A stretch of 64,000 nucleotides of DNA from Bursaphelenchus xylophilus (GCA_904066235.2 CAJFCV020000006.1:7626001-7690000), one strand, 5' to 3'; positions 22,809 to 35,169 are shown, numbered from the stretch's first letter. Notes: generated from the letters alone by a model not told the origin. Program-made: numbers and translations.

Positions 22809-25355
22809 ATGCATATTCTACTGCTTATATTTGTCCCCTTGGTCATAGGTCAATTCAATGAAAGACGACCAGTTGATTTGTGGAATCCTTTTGGGACCTC
22901 GACCACTAGAAGGCCTGGACAGGTAACTTTTAATTTATTTAAGTCAAAGCAAGCCTATTTTCTGTTATCTCAATATTGTTTTGATTTTTAGGGAGCAGCG
23001 TCGGACGAAGTAATTGTACGGCTGTCAATTGGTCATGTTATCGGTCGTCGGATAACCGTCCGCAATGTACCATGGACAGCAGATAAAGATCCCTTGGAGA
23101 CCGAGAGGCCCACCGGATCCCATTTTGATCCAGATCCCGTCCCGCCGCTTAACAATGTTACGGTTTACTCTTTCCTTGGTATACCGTACGCAGAACCGCC
23201 GGTATCGCAACGAAGATTTAAGGTGAGCTTGAGGTTTTCCTTACTTATATATACTGTTGATTGTTTATTTTTAAGCATTGTCTGTTGTAGCCTCCGCAAT
23301 TGATGACCCAATTACCTGGAGAAGGGCCATTTTCTGCTCTTGAATATGGTCCGACTTGTGCTCAGGAAGTGGAAACTCGACCTTCTTTGAAGATCAACAA
23401 CCTTTATCCTTTCAGAGTTAGCGAAGATTGCCTTTATCTGAATATATTTACACCGGACGTAAGTTTGTCATTATTAAGTTTTGTTTATTATTTAGGCTTC
23501 GAAGACTTCCTCTCGTAATTACCCTGTTATCGCCTTCTTCCATGGAGGTAATTTTCAAACAGGATCGGCAAATGAATGGCCTGGTCATGTTCTTGCTTCA
23601 AGGGGGTTTGTTGTTGTCACCATAAACTACAGATTGGGAGCGTTTGGTATGTCTTGGTGTCCAATAAATGTTTATAACTTTATTCTTTAGGATTTATGAG
23701 TCTTGGCGATACTTACACTGGAAACTATGGTATCCAAGACCAACGATGCGCTTTGCAATGGATCGAACAACATATATCAGCGTTTGGAGGGAACCCAGGC
23801 GCCGTTTCGATCGTGGGACATGATGCTGGAGCTGTCAGTGCTGGCATTCACATGCTGTCTCCCTTGTCCAAGAGTAAGTTCGAATTTAGATTTTTGTTTA
23901 TTTTAATTATCCACGGAATTATTGTTTTGTCTTTCAGATCTTTTCAAGGCTGTCGTCGCCATGTCCGGGGCTGAAGTTTCCTATCATTCAACGATCGGAA
24001 AGCCAGCTTTAGCCTTTAATAACACCATAAAACTTGGCAGATATCTGGGTTGTGTTCAGCCAGTTGCTCATCAAGTTTGGGACTGTATTCAAACGAGATC
24101 AACAAACGATATTATCCAAGCCGTCTCTCCAACTAACGTCCCATCCATCCCTATCGAATTTAATAGGTACCTATTCATGCCTACCATCGATAACCGGGAG
24201 CTGAGTGCTCATCCTCTGCTTATGTTGAACGAAGTCCCTACTGGAGGTGCGAATCTCCCTTCGCCGGTCCCATACTTGACCGGGTTGAATATCCATGACG
24301 GTGTTGAAGCTATATTGGAGAACAGACCCTTAGGCGAATTCTCGGACTTTGAAGTGGACGAGAGTTTTATGCGGAGTTTCATCATTGAATATGCTTATCG
24401 ACATAATTACACGATGAATCGGGAGGCTATTATCGCAGCTATTTCTGATTATTACACTTATTGGCCCGACAAGAGTGATATCTGGAACATTAGACAAAAG
24501 TTTATTGAGGTGGGCACAGTTTTATAAATACTGATTTTTAGCTGGCCACCGATGCTTATTATACAGCTCCCATTGCCCAGTCTGCTCATCTACATTCGGC
24601 TGCGGGCTCCCGGACATTCATGTACGTGAATAGTTACAATTTCTCGGAGGCCAGAGAAAATCGCGATGAAAAAGAATCGGCTCAGGCATTCCGGGATTGG
24701 ATGGGGAGTTGCCATGAATGTGATCTCTATCTTCTTTTTGGGTTCCCTTTTCTAGAAAAGGAGTTGATGCCAAAACATTTGAATGAGGTTGTTTGGTACA
24801 ATACGGACAGAAATGCGAGTTATCTGTTTGGCTCGATGGTTCGCCAATTTGTCAGAAATTAGTAAGGAATTAAAATTAGCATAATATTACCACTGTTTTA
24901 AAGTCATTGCGATCTCTTGTAGTGATCCCAATCTCCCAAATCAAGGCATCTGGCCGGCGCATCAACCTCGGGCCCACTGGTTCATGAACTTTACCTACCA
25001 TGCTTATCAACCGACTGATCGTTTGGGTATTGTGGATCGGGATTATCGTTATGCGGAGGTTGGATTCTGGAACAATTTGATTCCTGGCCTTGTGAATTAC
25101 ATGACGTCGACCTTTCCACCTGATGGGGTGGTAGAGCGAAGAGAACTGGTCTTGTTCAAGATTGTGTGTGCAATTCTGGTCATAATAGTCATACTTTTAT
25201 TATTGGGAGTATTGTCTTGCGGTTACAGATTGTTTGACAAGAAGAAGTACGAAGAAATTGATAGGAGAACGTTAATGACGCGACAGTCCGATTATCACGA
25301 AACGTATCCATCACAAACTCAACAGATACCGATGAATCGGATGTCTGCTCTTTGA
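22809..25355 (+). CDS. glit-1-like: Gliotactin/neuroligin-like transmembrane pseudo-esterase
   Basis: Eight exons: 22809-22922, 22992-23222, 23291-23458, 23496-23646, 23691-23873, 23938-24509, 24542-24861, 24923-25355. A signal peptide (MHILLLIFVPLVIG) leads a carboxylesterase-fold ectodomain: FLGIPYAEPP, EDCLYLNIFTP, FFHGG, VTINYRLG, NYGIQDQRCALQWI, FGGNPGAVSIVGHDAG. The nucleophile serine of the usual GESAG elbow is Asp here, so it should not hydrolyse esters. A single membrane helix (IVCAILVIIVILLLLGVL) and an approximately 40-residue tail with tyrosines end the protein. These are traits of the cholinesterase-like adhesion proteins (neuroligin, gliotactin), which act at cell contacts. The specific link to nematode GLIT-1 is from memory. 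Polyadenylation signal AATAAA lies at about 25373. Confidence 0.85.
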
Positions 25356-25489
25356 GTGTACATATCAGATTATGAATAAAGATCTCAGAATATAAGTATT
25401 GTTTTTATTTTTGGAGTATAAGTGGATGGGTTTTATCATCTTTATCTAAAGGATTGGCAATGTTACGATAATTGTTCTTAATTTAGACA

Positions 25490-25775
25490 ATGTCTGATCA
25501 GCATGCAATCAATTCCGAACTCAAGCTGAGGTATCTGAATTTTCTTAATCAGCTGAACGGAAAACAGGTGGGGGATATTGATGTAGTTCTAAATTCAGGT
25601 TGATATCCAATTATGTGAGAAGATCATTGTCCAGGGGACCTTTGAAGGGATCCAGCGAAATGGAGAACACTTTTTGATTCAGAATCTCTCGACACCTACT
25701 GGAGTTCTCGACAATGGCGTCATCCGAACCAAGGATACTGTATCAATCTCACTTGATCTCAAGAAAGAACAATAA
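25490..25775 (+). CDS. GEMIN7: GEMIN7, SMN complex subunit
   Basis: Two exons, 25490-25567 and 25599-25775, flank a 31-nt intron, among the shortest in the window. The product is 84 residues with an Sm-like fold pattern: ELKLRYLNFLNQLNGKQVDI, a beta-rich KIIVQGTFEGIQRNGEHFL, and TPTGVLDNGVIRTKDTVSI. That matches GEMIN7, which pairs with GEMIN6 in the SMN complex and helps assemble Sm cores on spliceosomal snRNAs. The ATG sits five bases after a TTTAG acceptor and 135 bases after the pseudo-esterase stop, so it is probably an internal operon cistron with a spliced leader. The short length is normal for the family (about 130 in human). Confidence 0.8.
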
Positions 25776-25899
25776 ATTAGTTATGACAGGAGTTAAACAT
25801 CTCGTTTTGGGTTTAATTCCATCTATTTTAGGTTATTGCTTTTAAAATGATTATCCGACCGTAATCGACTGACCCAGTTTTAACTTTGAAATTTCAGTC

Positions 25900-27408
25900 A
25901 TGCTAATCCCGAAAATTCTGGACGTATACAAATGGCTAGCAGACAGTTATATGGTTGATTTTTTCGTCGAAAATAATTGGGGGAAGCTTCCAAATTGCTG
26001 GCGGGACTACTTTAACGATTTTGATGCCACAGATGCAACTAATTTTATTCCGACACTTCTGAGTCCACGTTCACAATGTTGGCTAAAGATGTCATCTCCT
26101 CCTCCTTTGTCGTTGATCACGCTAAAATATGTGGTTTTTCGGATGAGCCTTCCCTTTTACCGACCTGTCACTTTAACCGAATTGTCATCCTTTTATGGGG
26201 ATTTGAATGCGGTAGGGATTACAAAATAAAAAGTACCTTTTCAGAGTTCCGACTTTACCGATGTCCGTGCTGGACTGAATTCAAAGCAAAGATTAAAGAT
26301 GAAGAATAAAAAAGTTCACGAGATAGGGAAGATCGTGGATTTGGTGAATATTATCATTAGGTTCAGTGAGAAAAAGGAGTCCCCCATCAATGAGGTCGTT
26401 GACATTGGAGCCGGGCTGGGACATCTGTCGAGAGTCTTGTCCTTACTAATTAACAAAAAAGTGAAGACAATAGAAGGAGATGGTCAAGTGAGTTCATTAT
26501 TAATGTTAACCGGATCTTCCAGCTGGTTCAACGAGCCCAGAAAATAGATTCTATTGTTTCTGGAGGAGAAACAGAAATGCCAGCTCGCGTGTCTGCCTTT
26601 ATAAAGTCCGAAGATGAGATCGACGACACGAAAGACGCATTGTTGATTGGTGTCCACACTTGCGGAGATCTGGCCCCAACTATAATCAGACATTTCAAGA
26701 ACAATAAGTCAGCCAAAGCACTCATACATTTTGGATGTTGTTATCACAAAATGAATGGTGGATTGGACAAGTTATTCAGAGATGAAACGAAAGAAACATT
26801 CCGGCCATCAGACAAAGGATTCCCATTGAGTGAAAAATATAAAAATGAGGAGATTAGTTATGCTGCAAGAGAATTGGCTTGTTTTAGTTATGATCCGTTT
26901 GTGACCAAAATTGGAGAGGTAAGGAGTCAATGGTACACTCAATGTTTATAGAACGACAACCAATTCTACGTGAACGGTTCTCGAGCAGCATTGGAATACC
27001 TAATTGTAGTTCTGCTGGGACGTAATTCATGGAGACACAAGAGAATGGTCGGAGTGAAAAATGGATTCAGAATGGAATTCTGGGAATACGCCAAGTCCAC
27101 AGCCATTCATCATCCGGAAATAATAAAGATACTCGATGAAATGGTACGTAATCAAAGATCTATTTAATACTGACTTTTAGAAACAAAGTGAAGAAATCGG
27201 AAAAAAGGTACAAGGATTGCTGGAGATCAGTCGAATCCAAGTCCCCATATTCTATTCCCTTCGACTTCTGATTGCTCCTCTCATCGAAACCCTCATTTTA
27301 CACGATCGGGTACAATACCTTGAAGAAAACGGGATCCAGACAAGGCTGATTTCACTCTTTGATCATCGAATTTCACCTAGAAACGTTGCTCTCGTTGCCA
27401 TTAAATAA
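25900..27408 (+). CDS. METTL25B: METTL25/RRNAD1-family methyltransferase-like protein
   Basis: Five exons: 25900-26210, 26244-26487, 26523-26918, 26952-27143, 27181-27408. The first intron is 33 nt. The methyltransferase domain opens with MKNKKVHEIGKIVDLV, followed by the SAM-binding motif VVDIGAGLGHLSRVL and an acidic motif at the end of beta 2 (IEGDGQ, then LVQRAQ). HTCGDLAPTIIRHF and FGCCYHKM are also typical of METTL25/METTL25B. The family is predicted to methylate protein or rRNA; recent work points to ribosomal protein targets, and the substrate here is not shown. The start lies two bases after a TTTCAG acceptor, 125 bases after the GEMIN7 stop, so it is probably the third cistron of the operon. 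Confidence 0.87.
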
Positions 27409-28386
27409 AAAAAATAACAGGATTTTTTTTAATTGTCTTATTGTTTGTGGATTTGACAAATATTTCGACAAAGTTTTATAGAACAAAGTAACAAACCATG
27501 GTCATTTAACCACCAAAATGCTATTGTTTTACATATCACTCATCAGTTTCTGGATCACGTTTGAATTTAAATTGATTCACGTGACCTTAGCAAAGCTTTG
27601 AATGGAACCAGAGTGACATGTTACGCAACAGAATGATGACGATCCTATTGTGGAGTAGGATTGTTCTCTTTTATTGTCAAAAATGGATCTATTTGTGCTT
27701 TTTGGGAGATGATAGATCAAGTTGCCTTGAGAGGTGAGTTTTTTATTATTATTGTTTTGTTATTGCGAGATTTCATCCGGGTTAATCGAAAACTTTAAAC
27801 AAACCGTTCGTTGAATGATGTCTTCCGTTAATTACAGGTGGAATTGGCCCGTCTGGTCATTCCCCCATTAATTGGGTGTTTTAAACTGTCAGAACAACCT
27901 TGAAAGTAAACGGTCGAAGTCATCGCAACCTTTCTGTAGACACTAATGTAAGGTCATATAATGGAAGAGAACACGATTCGTTTTCGCAATTATAATTTCA
28001 CTTATCGTATTCGAGAAATCATAAAATGGGGTAAAATTGATGACTCATTGAATGAAACGGAGAGTTTGCACTCAATTTGGGCGACTTTCGCATGATTCCA
28101 CCGACCAATGACTTTTAATTGATGGTCTTTTATTGACCAAAATGTGTATTCCATCAGTAGATTCCCTCAGGGTTTTTTTGAACTTTCGGTCGACTGAGCG
28201 CAGCAGGTCACTTGCGGTCGATTACTCGGTATGATACTCTCACAATGACAATGGGAATGGGGAGTTTAAAAAACATCCGTCGATGGAAAGAGTTTTCATC
28301 GCAAAAAAACTTTTTTTTCGATTCCGCGCACAAAGAAAGAGGAAGATCTTCTAAAAATTGGTGTGGAAGAGAGTCGTCGCTAAGGA
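27409..28386. other. Intergenic region upstream of the TSC22 gene
   Basis: Nearly 1 kb with no supported gene. It holds the 3' end of the METTL25-type gene (AATAAA at about 27405) and, further on, the likely long-isoform promoter of the TSC22-domain gene. Open frames at 28208-28393 (-) and 28212-28430 (+) have no support. Confidence 0.4.
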
Positions 28387-31300
28387 ATGACAACCTTCAA
28401 CTCGAGATTGACTGTGCCCCGAAGCTATGAACGACGTCTGCCAAGTAGTACGGACGGGAGATTTGTGATTCTGGATGAGAAAAACAAGGACTCCGACTCG
28501 TTTGATGAGACCTCAAGTTCGGACAATGACTCTACTGACAATGCGCAGTTCTCCAGAAGTAAGTTGACCGCCGGGTTTCTGTGTAAAATTAGCAAGTTTT
28601 GTTAATTTTTTGATGGTAATCTTCAGATATTGTTCTGGTAAACTTTTCTAGTTTTGAAAAAATTTTTTTATAATAATTTTTTCTAAAATATATCCGAGAC
28701 TCCTAGCTCGCGCTTTGCAGAAACTACCGAGATTTTTAGATCGAAAGTGGGCGAAAATTTGAGACTTTTTGCCGAATTTCGGCACGACAAAGTTCCTTAC
28801 CTATTCCTACCGTAAAGGCTAGTGTTTCTACAAAAAATCAATTTTCTCCGCACGAAACTAACAAAGTTATGGCCAAAAAGTGTTTTTCTTTCTGACCGCT
28901 CTCCACGTTTAGCGTACCCTCTCGGCGACAAAGATCATTCAATATCTCGGGGGCGCCTGTAAAGCGCGAGCTAAAACTTTCAGGAATTGATATTTAGTCT
29001 ATGCCAAACGTGTGTGAAAAATTTAAAGAAAATCTGAGCGTTGCACTTGTGGTACTTCTCTTGCTAATTGTTTGCTCGCAATGACCTAACCACGAAAAAC
29101 AAGTTTATTAAGGGTATTCGGTATTTTTGAAATTTTGATGTATTTTTGTTGTATGTTTTGCCCTGATTATACAATGAACTGCGGAAACCAATGACGTCAT
29201 ACTAGTTATCAATCGGCATTTACCCCCAAAAAGACAGCGAAAGGACACTACAAGTATATAATCGAGCGGAGAGATCACTTTATTCTCAAGACCTGAAGGG
29301 CCAAGGATTTTATTTTCGTGAAAGCGAGTGATAAAGAGGGGGTGCAGCCGGGTTTGAACCATAAAGACGCTCTCTTTGTCAACAACAAGAAATCTTTTTT
29401 CCAGGTTGTTATATCAGTAAATGCTCCTCGCCCAACATTCCTCATCTAAATTACAGTATCAGCCAGCCAGGTCGGATGACGACTGCGCATTCCACTTCGC
29501 GCTTTAAGGTCAGTGATCTTGTTGTTTTTGTTATGAAAAGATTGCTTTTATAAAAAAGTCTTTAAAATGTCATAACAAAAATTCCCAGGGGTTTCTTGTT
29601 TTTCCAGAGAGGTGTTTTGGTCAGCCTTATTTATTGCATTTGTTGACCGGGACCGGCACAAAAAGTAATGTTCTCCTAACCAACAATTATGTAACATTAC
29701 ATTTTCCTCTAATTCCTACCTCCGACTTTATTTTCCATTACATTAAGAAACTTTTTCGATGTTACCATTAACCTCCAATACTCCAGATCGTTCCAATCGA
29801 GTCCAAGTACAAGCGTGGTCGATGGGAGGCCTTCGATTTCTACGACTCCAAGGAACCTAAACGGCCAATGCTCTCGGAGAACGGGGCCAACCGAGGTATT
29901 TAAAGAGGGATCCGAATTGGGGCCTCAGGGCATTTATTTATTTATTTTTTTAGACACCGGCTGGACAAACACTTTCCCGTTAGATTTGGGCTTTCCAACC
30001 GGCCCCAATCGCCCTCAGGCCATGTCGCAGACTGCGCCCAGGGCCCCGCTAGCCACGCCCGAGCCCATGTCCAGCCGATCCTTGGTTTCGGAATTGGATG
30101 AAGGCGAACAAGAAAACAATAGCCCGTTCAAAGTACGCTTTCTTTTATTACGTTTTCCTTTTCCTGCATCAAACGCAGTCATCTTTACAGTTCCCGGCAA
30201 ATATCCGAATTCTGGGTGATACCGTAAACGAAGACAGGACCCTCGTAAACGAGTCCTTCGGCGATGAGAAATCCAAACTGCCGACTTCACCCGAGTTCTG
30301 TGAGTTTTCCTTATCAGTTTTGATTTGTTTCTTCCAGTCTCGGGTCCCCTAAGTGGGCGAATTACTCCTTCCGAGATGTTGCATCAGTATGGATTAGAGA
30401 GATCGTTGTCGGCGACTTCTTACGCAACCGATGGTACGGTGCATGTGACCTCGAACAGGTAAGAAAAGTCATCCAAAACAGCTGGGTCCAGCAATTAAGG
30501 CCTTAGGGATTGATAAATGGGACCAAAGGTAGTCCATGGCCTGAGGGTATCAAGGGTTGTGGAAATAGACATAAGGAGATTGACGACGAGGAGACGGATG
30601 GGTTGTAAAGGGAGGGTCTACTGTAGTGTTTTGGAGAGCTCTTCAATTGTTATGTTGCTCTGGAGTCCTGTTAGCCTTCGTAGTTTGCAACATGGTCTTG
30701 TGTTACTTATTTATTATTTATTTTATGGTAGCTATTCTGCAAAAGCTATTTACAATTAGTTGCGCAATAACCAAGTAAATGTGTTTTTCAGTAATCTTAA
30801 CTTGTTGAACTTATGTTTTGCTCTTTGACTTCCTCATCTTCGAGACATAATTAGGCGTGTTTGGGTCTACTTTGTTTATATTCGAGCCTTAAAGACGATC
30901 TGCAAATACTTGATGGGACGTGTCTTACGAGCTACGAAACGAACATCGCCTCAAGGTTCCGATTTTAGATCATGATAAACAACTTTTTGTGAACTCGTGG
31001 CTCTAATCTCTCCTCCTCATTCAAAAGTGAACAAGTTGTGGGCACGGAAGGGTCTATTAGTACTGTGATTGATAGTACAATGTCTCATGCCTCTCCTTTG
31101 ATGACCATGTTGGTCGCTAATCCAGCCACAGCCACCTTCACCTTGCTCAAGGACGACATTGATCCGTTATTGGAATCGCTGTTCAGTAATTGGTATCGTG
31201 ATGAAACTCGGAACCGGATTACGTCATCATGGTAAGACGAGAGATGGGTACAACTACTGTATTTGAGTGTAGTTTCTGTCTTTTTAAAACAACTCAAGGA

Positions 31301-34300
31301 CGATTTTTTGAGGTCATAGAAGGGTAATCAGATAGGATTATATATCAGAGACAGTAGATTTGCTCTTCTTAAAATCAAATCTACTCTCAAAGCATAAGAG
31401 TACGGCCTACGGACAGCCTATATTAAATATCTGCTGCTTCAAAAGTCATGAAATCGATGAAACCTGAGCCAGGGAACGTCTGAAGGAAAACATTTTCTGT
31501 TTATGGATAAAGTAACAAGCAGGGGGCGAGGGAAAGAGTAAACAATAAAGTCGAGGGAATTCCTAACTATTTCCAAACGTCTCGAGTCGAAAGGGATTTG
31601 AGGTGTTTTGAAGAGTAATGGGAGGAAAGAAGGGCCTGGTGGTTGTCAGCGACTATGTAAAATAATATTATTTCCTTGTTCTTTTGGCCAGACTCAATTT
31701 TTGGTCTTTTGGAGATAAAGAAAAACAAAAGATCGGGGAAGGAGCAAAGAGGAACATAGCAACAGCCAGATCCGGCATTTGTTATCTCCGTTTCTTTTGT
31801 TGAGGGACTCAAAACAAAACAATAACCATTTTATTATAAATAATGGGCCATTCCTTAAGAAGTTTTTTATTTATCCGGAAGTACCATGTAAGTGTAGGCC
31901 TATGGAAGTTCCTGATATTCGATTTCCTTAATCGACTGACAGTATATTTTTTTATTTATACCGAGTGCTTTTGTAATCCGCTGATGACGTCACGCTGTTA
32001 ATTTGACAAGTTCGGATTCAGGATTCTCCTGATCTTTCTTCCTCCTTGACCTCGAGTCTAATATAATGTTATTCCGGGAGTCCAAACTTCGGAGCTGGCT
32101 GAATGGAGAGTCGCTTTTTGCCCCAGGGTAAGTGTCTGCCCGGAGGCCGTTTTTGTTTACTTTGTGATTGTGGCTAAATATGGATGGGGAACGGGGCTCA
32201 TGCATAATCCCTTTGATCGGAAAAGTTGTGAAAACCCTTCAAAGACTGAGGGGAGGTACCTGGAAGGCCGATCAAAACAAGAATAATATATTGATAGAGG
32301 CGAGAGCGGGCTCCATTGGGAAGCAACAGTGTTAGTTTTTGTAAAAAAGTTCAAAAGGCCCCCTTACATTCGGCGAGGAACCCGTTCCTTTGAAGACTGC
32401 CCGATCCGGCCTGTGGGTGTTTCGTCATCTGATTCCGTCGATTCTGCGACGGTACCCAAGAATCGGGCAGTGGAAGGGCCTTACTATTTTGCTGCCACTG
32501 CGCTTGCCATATGACCTAGTTATCGGAAACGTGACATTGTTTGCGGGTCTGATTATATTCTACTACTCGGTTCTGATGATCATGAACAATCGAATAGCCT
32601 TGGCTCGTCGGCGTCACTCCTTTAATCCAGAACAACTCCATGTGTCTCCCCTGGCCACTTGTTCGAATGGCTCGGTCTCTCCTCGAGCAGTTCTAACTCG
32701 AAATCGAAGATCTTTTGTTTTCAGTAACCATGCCATTCCCACCAACACCATTCCGTCGGCGAATTCCACTAATCCAACGGCTCCTCCTCAACAATCCACT
32801 GGCCAACAGATTGTGGCTATCGACTCTAAGATCGAGCAAGCCATGGTGAGTGTTTTTCATCACATTTACTTCCTCCATAACCCGGGTTTCCTTTTTCATC
32901 AGCTCTCTTTTCCAAAATCAATTCTTTTCTTGTCTTCTCTCCCACTCTCCCATCTTCTCCAACTCTTTGTTTTGCTATTGTAAATCTGTTTGCTCCGCCT
33001 CTTTTCATTGCTGAATCGACCAAAGATTCGTAGTTCGGGTGTTCAAATGTACGGTCGATTAGTTGCATCACCCTGGACCTTCCAATCATGATTTATCATA
33101 CCATTTCATTACTCCACCTACTCAAGGTCGATGCCAATTGAAGGAAAAGGCTTTGATTGGGATGTAAACATCCAAACTGAGGTTGTAATTGGATTAGATG
33201 TAGGTAATTGGATGATCAACTTTCTGAGTATGGAACTTACAATTAATAGGAAGGGTTTGAAAAGTCTAAATTTAAGTCAGAGATAAACTTTTGACACATA
33301 CTTGACAAGGCAAAGTTATATAATATCACCTTTACTCTTTTCACGTATTCGTTGAGTCTTTATGTTGACATTACAATCTTAATTTCGGGGAATCTTACAC
33401 TGAACAATGGCGTCTGAACGACTGACCTCCGATTACAGTCCCACGCCTGCCTTGACTGATAAGCAGTAGTGGAGTAGTGGGCTGGCGGTAAACCGAGCTA
33501 CCTTCAGCTTCCCAAATGTCAACAAGAATGTCACGTTTTGTGAAAAACTTGTTTTGGATCTAATTACCGTAACCGAGTGACCTTGCCACCATATAATGTA
33601 ATCTTTAAAGATACTATGCCGGGGTCAGAAGCCACGCCCTTTACAATTTCTCCTTTAAATTGGTCTTTTGTTCACTTATGTGATTATTCCCTCTTGCAAA
33701 AACAACCAGTTTTGTTTTATCGTCGCCTTCTTGTATAATATTATATAATGTGGAGTTCGGAGAAAGACTTTGGCCAACATTTCGCGGTAGGGAGAGTTGT
33801 TTTAAGGTCTTATCGATTGAGAATTTGAAAGATCTTCTTGTTTACTCAAGACGATTACGGTATGATTAATGATTTGTTGTTGTAGGATCTAGTGAAAACC
33901 CATCTGATGTTCGCAGTTCGGGAAGAAGTGGAGAACCTTCGCTCCAGAATCATGGAACTTGAGACTACGGTAAGGACTTTACTACACTATCAGATTGTCG
34001 TACACATCTGCATTATCTTTTCCTCGATGTGTTCATTCGACCTTACGGTATTATTTCTCATTAATTAATACAGGGTGGGGCATCTTTGTGGCCCGATTTG
34101 AATTGACTATAACTTCTTTAGTTTTTGGCCAAATTTTAAAATTCTTTTTTTCCCTGAATCGTCAGCCAACCCCATTTTGTTTGATACCAAATATGTTATA
34201 CATAGGTGAGCGTCATCTACAGTTATTGGATTTATTCTTGAAGTTCATTTTTTTGGTTGTTTTTCGGTTGTTTTTTCGGCCTTTCCCGGTGTGTCCGAAA

Positions 34301-35169
34301 ATGGAGTCCGGTGTGGAAGAAAAGGCTTGGTCTGTGGTTTGGTATAGAAAGTACGGTTCGGCGTTAAATTTTCAAATGGGGATACCGCATGAAATACGGA
34401 CGTAATGCCTAACCTCCAGATCGCAAGACAATTCGACGTTCGTGGAATAAGTTTCTTGAGACTGCCAGCGTTAACAGGAAACAAAAAAAGCAGGAAAGAT
34501 GGGTATGAACGGATTTGAAAATTGAAGAAGTTTTGTCAAAATTCCGAGAAAATCCGCATATGAGTACACGAAGTTTGGCCAGAACCGAGGGAATGCCTTC
34601 ACCATGGACCATTCGACGAACTCTGGAGGTTGATCTTCACTTTTTGTTCTTATTCTCATCGTCGATTTTCGGGAGGGTAAATTCCACCGTATTTTTCTTC
34701 CGGACCGTACTCCATTTCTGGACACACCGGGAAAGACCGAAAAAACAACCGAAAAACGACCGAAAAAATGAACTCCAAGAATAAATCCAATAACTGTAGA
34801 TATACACTTACTATGTATAACATATTTGGTATCAAACAAAATGGGGTTGGCTGACGATTCAGGGAAAAAAAGAATTTTAAAATTTGGCCAAAAACTAAAG
34901 AAGTTATAGCCAATTCAAATCGGGCCACAAAGATGCCCCACCCTGTACTTTCTTCCCTTTGCATCCAGCCACGTGGGGGATAATTGTGCTTGACTGTTGG
35001 TCGTTTCGTCAAATGACCTTCGAATTCTTCCGTTCCAATCTTATCCGTCTTTCTTCAGGTAGTTCATTTGGAAGCCGAGAACTCGATTCTTCGAGAACAT
35101 GTTCCCCAGGATGTCCTCCAAAGTCTAAGCATACAACCACAAACGGGCGGTCTGGCCACTATGGGCTAG
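28387..35169 (+). CDS. tsct-1: TSC22-domain leucine-zipper protein
   Basis: Exons read in phase: 28387-28558 (first exon, join uncertain), about 29467-29508, 29787-29895, 29954-30132, 30191-30299, 30338-30458, 32725-32845, 33886-33969 and 35059-35169. An early conserved block reads SRFKIVPIESKYKRGRW..DFYD, as in long TSC22D isoforms. The C-terminal TSC box is [29 protein letters not shown], followed by a leucine zipper (VVHLEAENSILREHV). These proteins homo- and heterodimerise and act in transcription, cell-volume and stress signalling through WNK-type kinases in animals. The junction after exon 1 has several tandem AG acceptors; the ATG at 29476 is an alternative start. Introns contain repeats and one transposon. 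Confidence 0.9.
28640..29090. repeat. Dispersed repeat copy with partial inverted arms
   Basis: Within the first TSC22 intron, CTAGCTCGCGCTTTGCAG (about 28705) and its inverted counterpart CTGTAAAGCGCGAGCTA (about 28956) form arms. The right end, read on the minus strand, is GAAGTACCACAAGTGCAACG, shared with repeats at 49395 and 63113. It is likely a non-autonomous DNA element; exact limits are unclear. Confidence 0.6.
31028..31231 (+). CDS. Candidate cassette exon of the TSC22 gene
   Basis: This 204-nt block lies in the 2.3-kb intron between 30458 and 32725. It has an acceptor (CAAAAG, weak), a donor (GTAAGA), a length divisible by three and the same phase as the flanking exons on both sides. 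It would insert 68 residues (including TATFTLLKDDIDPLLESLF) before the TSC box. Open frame and phase support it; there is no family match. Confidence 0.4.
32582..32845 (+). CDS. Candidate alternative first exon for a short TSC22 isoform
   Basis: An ATG at 32582 opens a frame (MNNRIALARRRHSFNPEQL) that reads straight through the acceptor at 32724 into the TSC-box exon in the correct frame. Short isoforms from internal promoters are well known in the TSC22D family. Upstream sequence from about 32390 is also open, so the true start is not fixed. Confidence 0.45.
34069..34947. mobile_element. Tc1/mariner-like element with long inverted repeats
   Basis: The ends are TACAGGGTGGGGCATCTTTG and its complement, and the inverted arms are highly similar for about 260 bp (34069-34330 against 34690-34947). 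The termini carry TA, the target site of Tc1/mariner transposons. The centre codes for a broken helix-turn-helix resembling a transposase N-terminus (MSTRSLARTEGMPSPWTIRR at about 34560-34620) but has no intact catalytic domain. It sits in the intron before the last TSC22 exon. Confidence 0.85.

Noticed and set aside
29341..29365. tRNA B-box-like GGTTCAAACCC on the minus strand
   Set aside because: No A box, acceptor stem or anticodon arm could be built around it, and it lies in a repeat-bearing intron.
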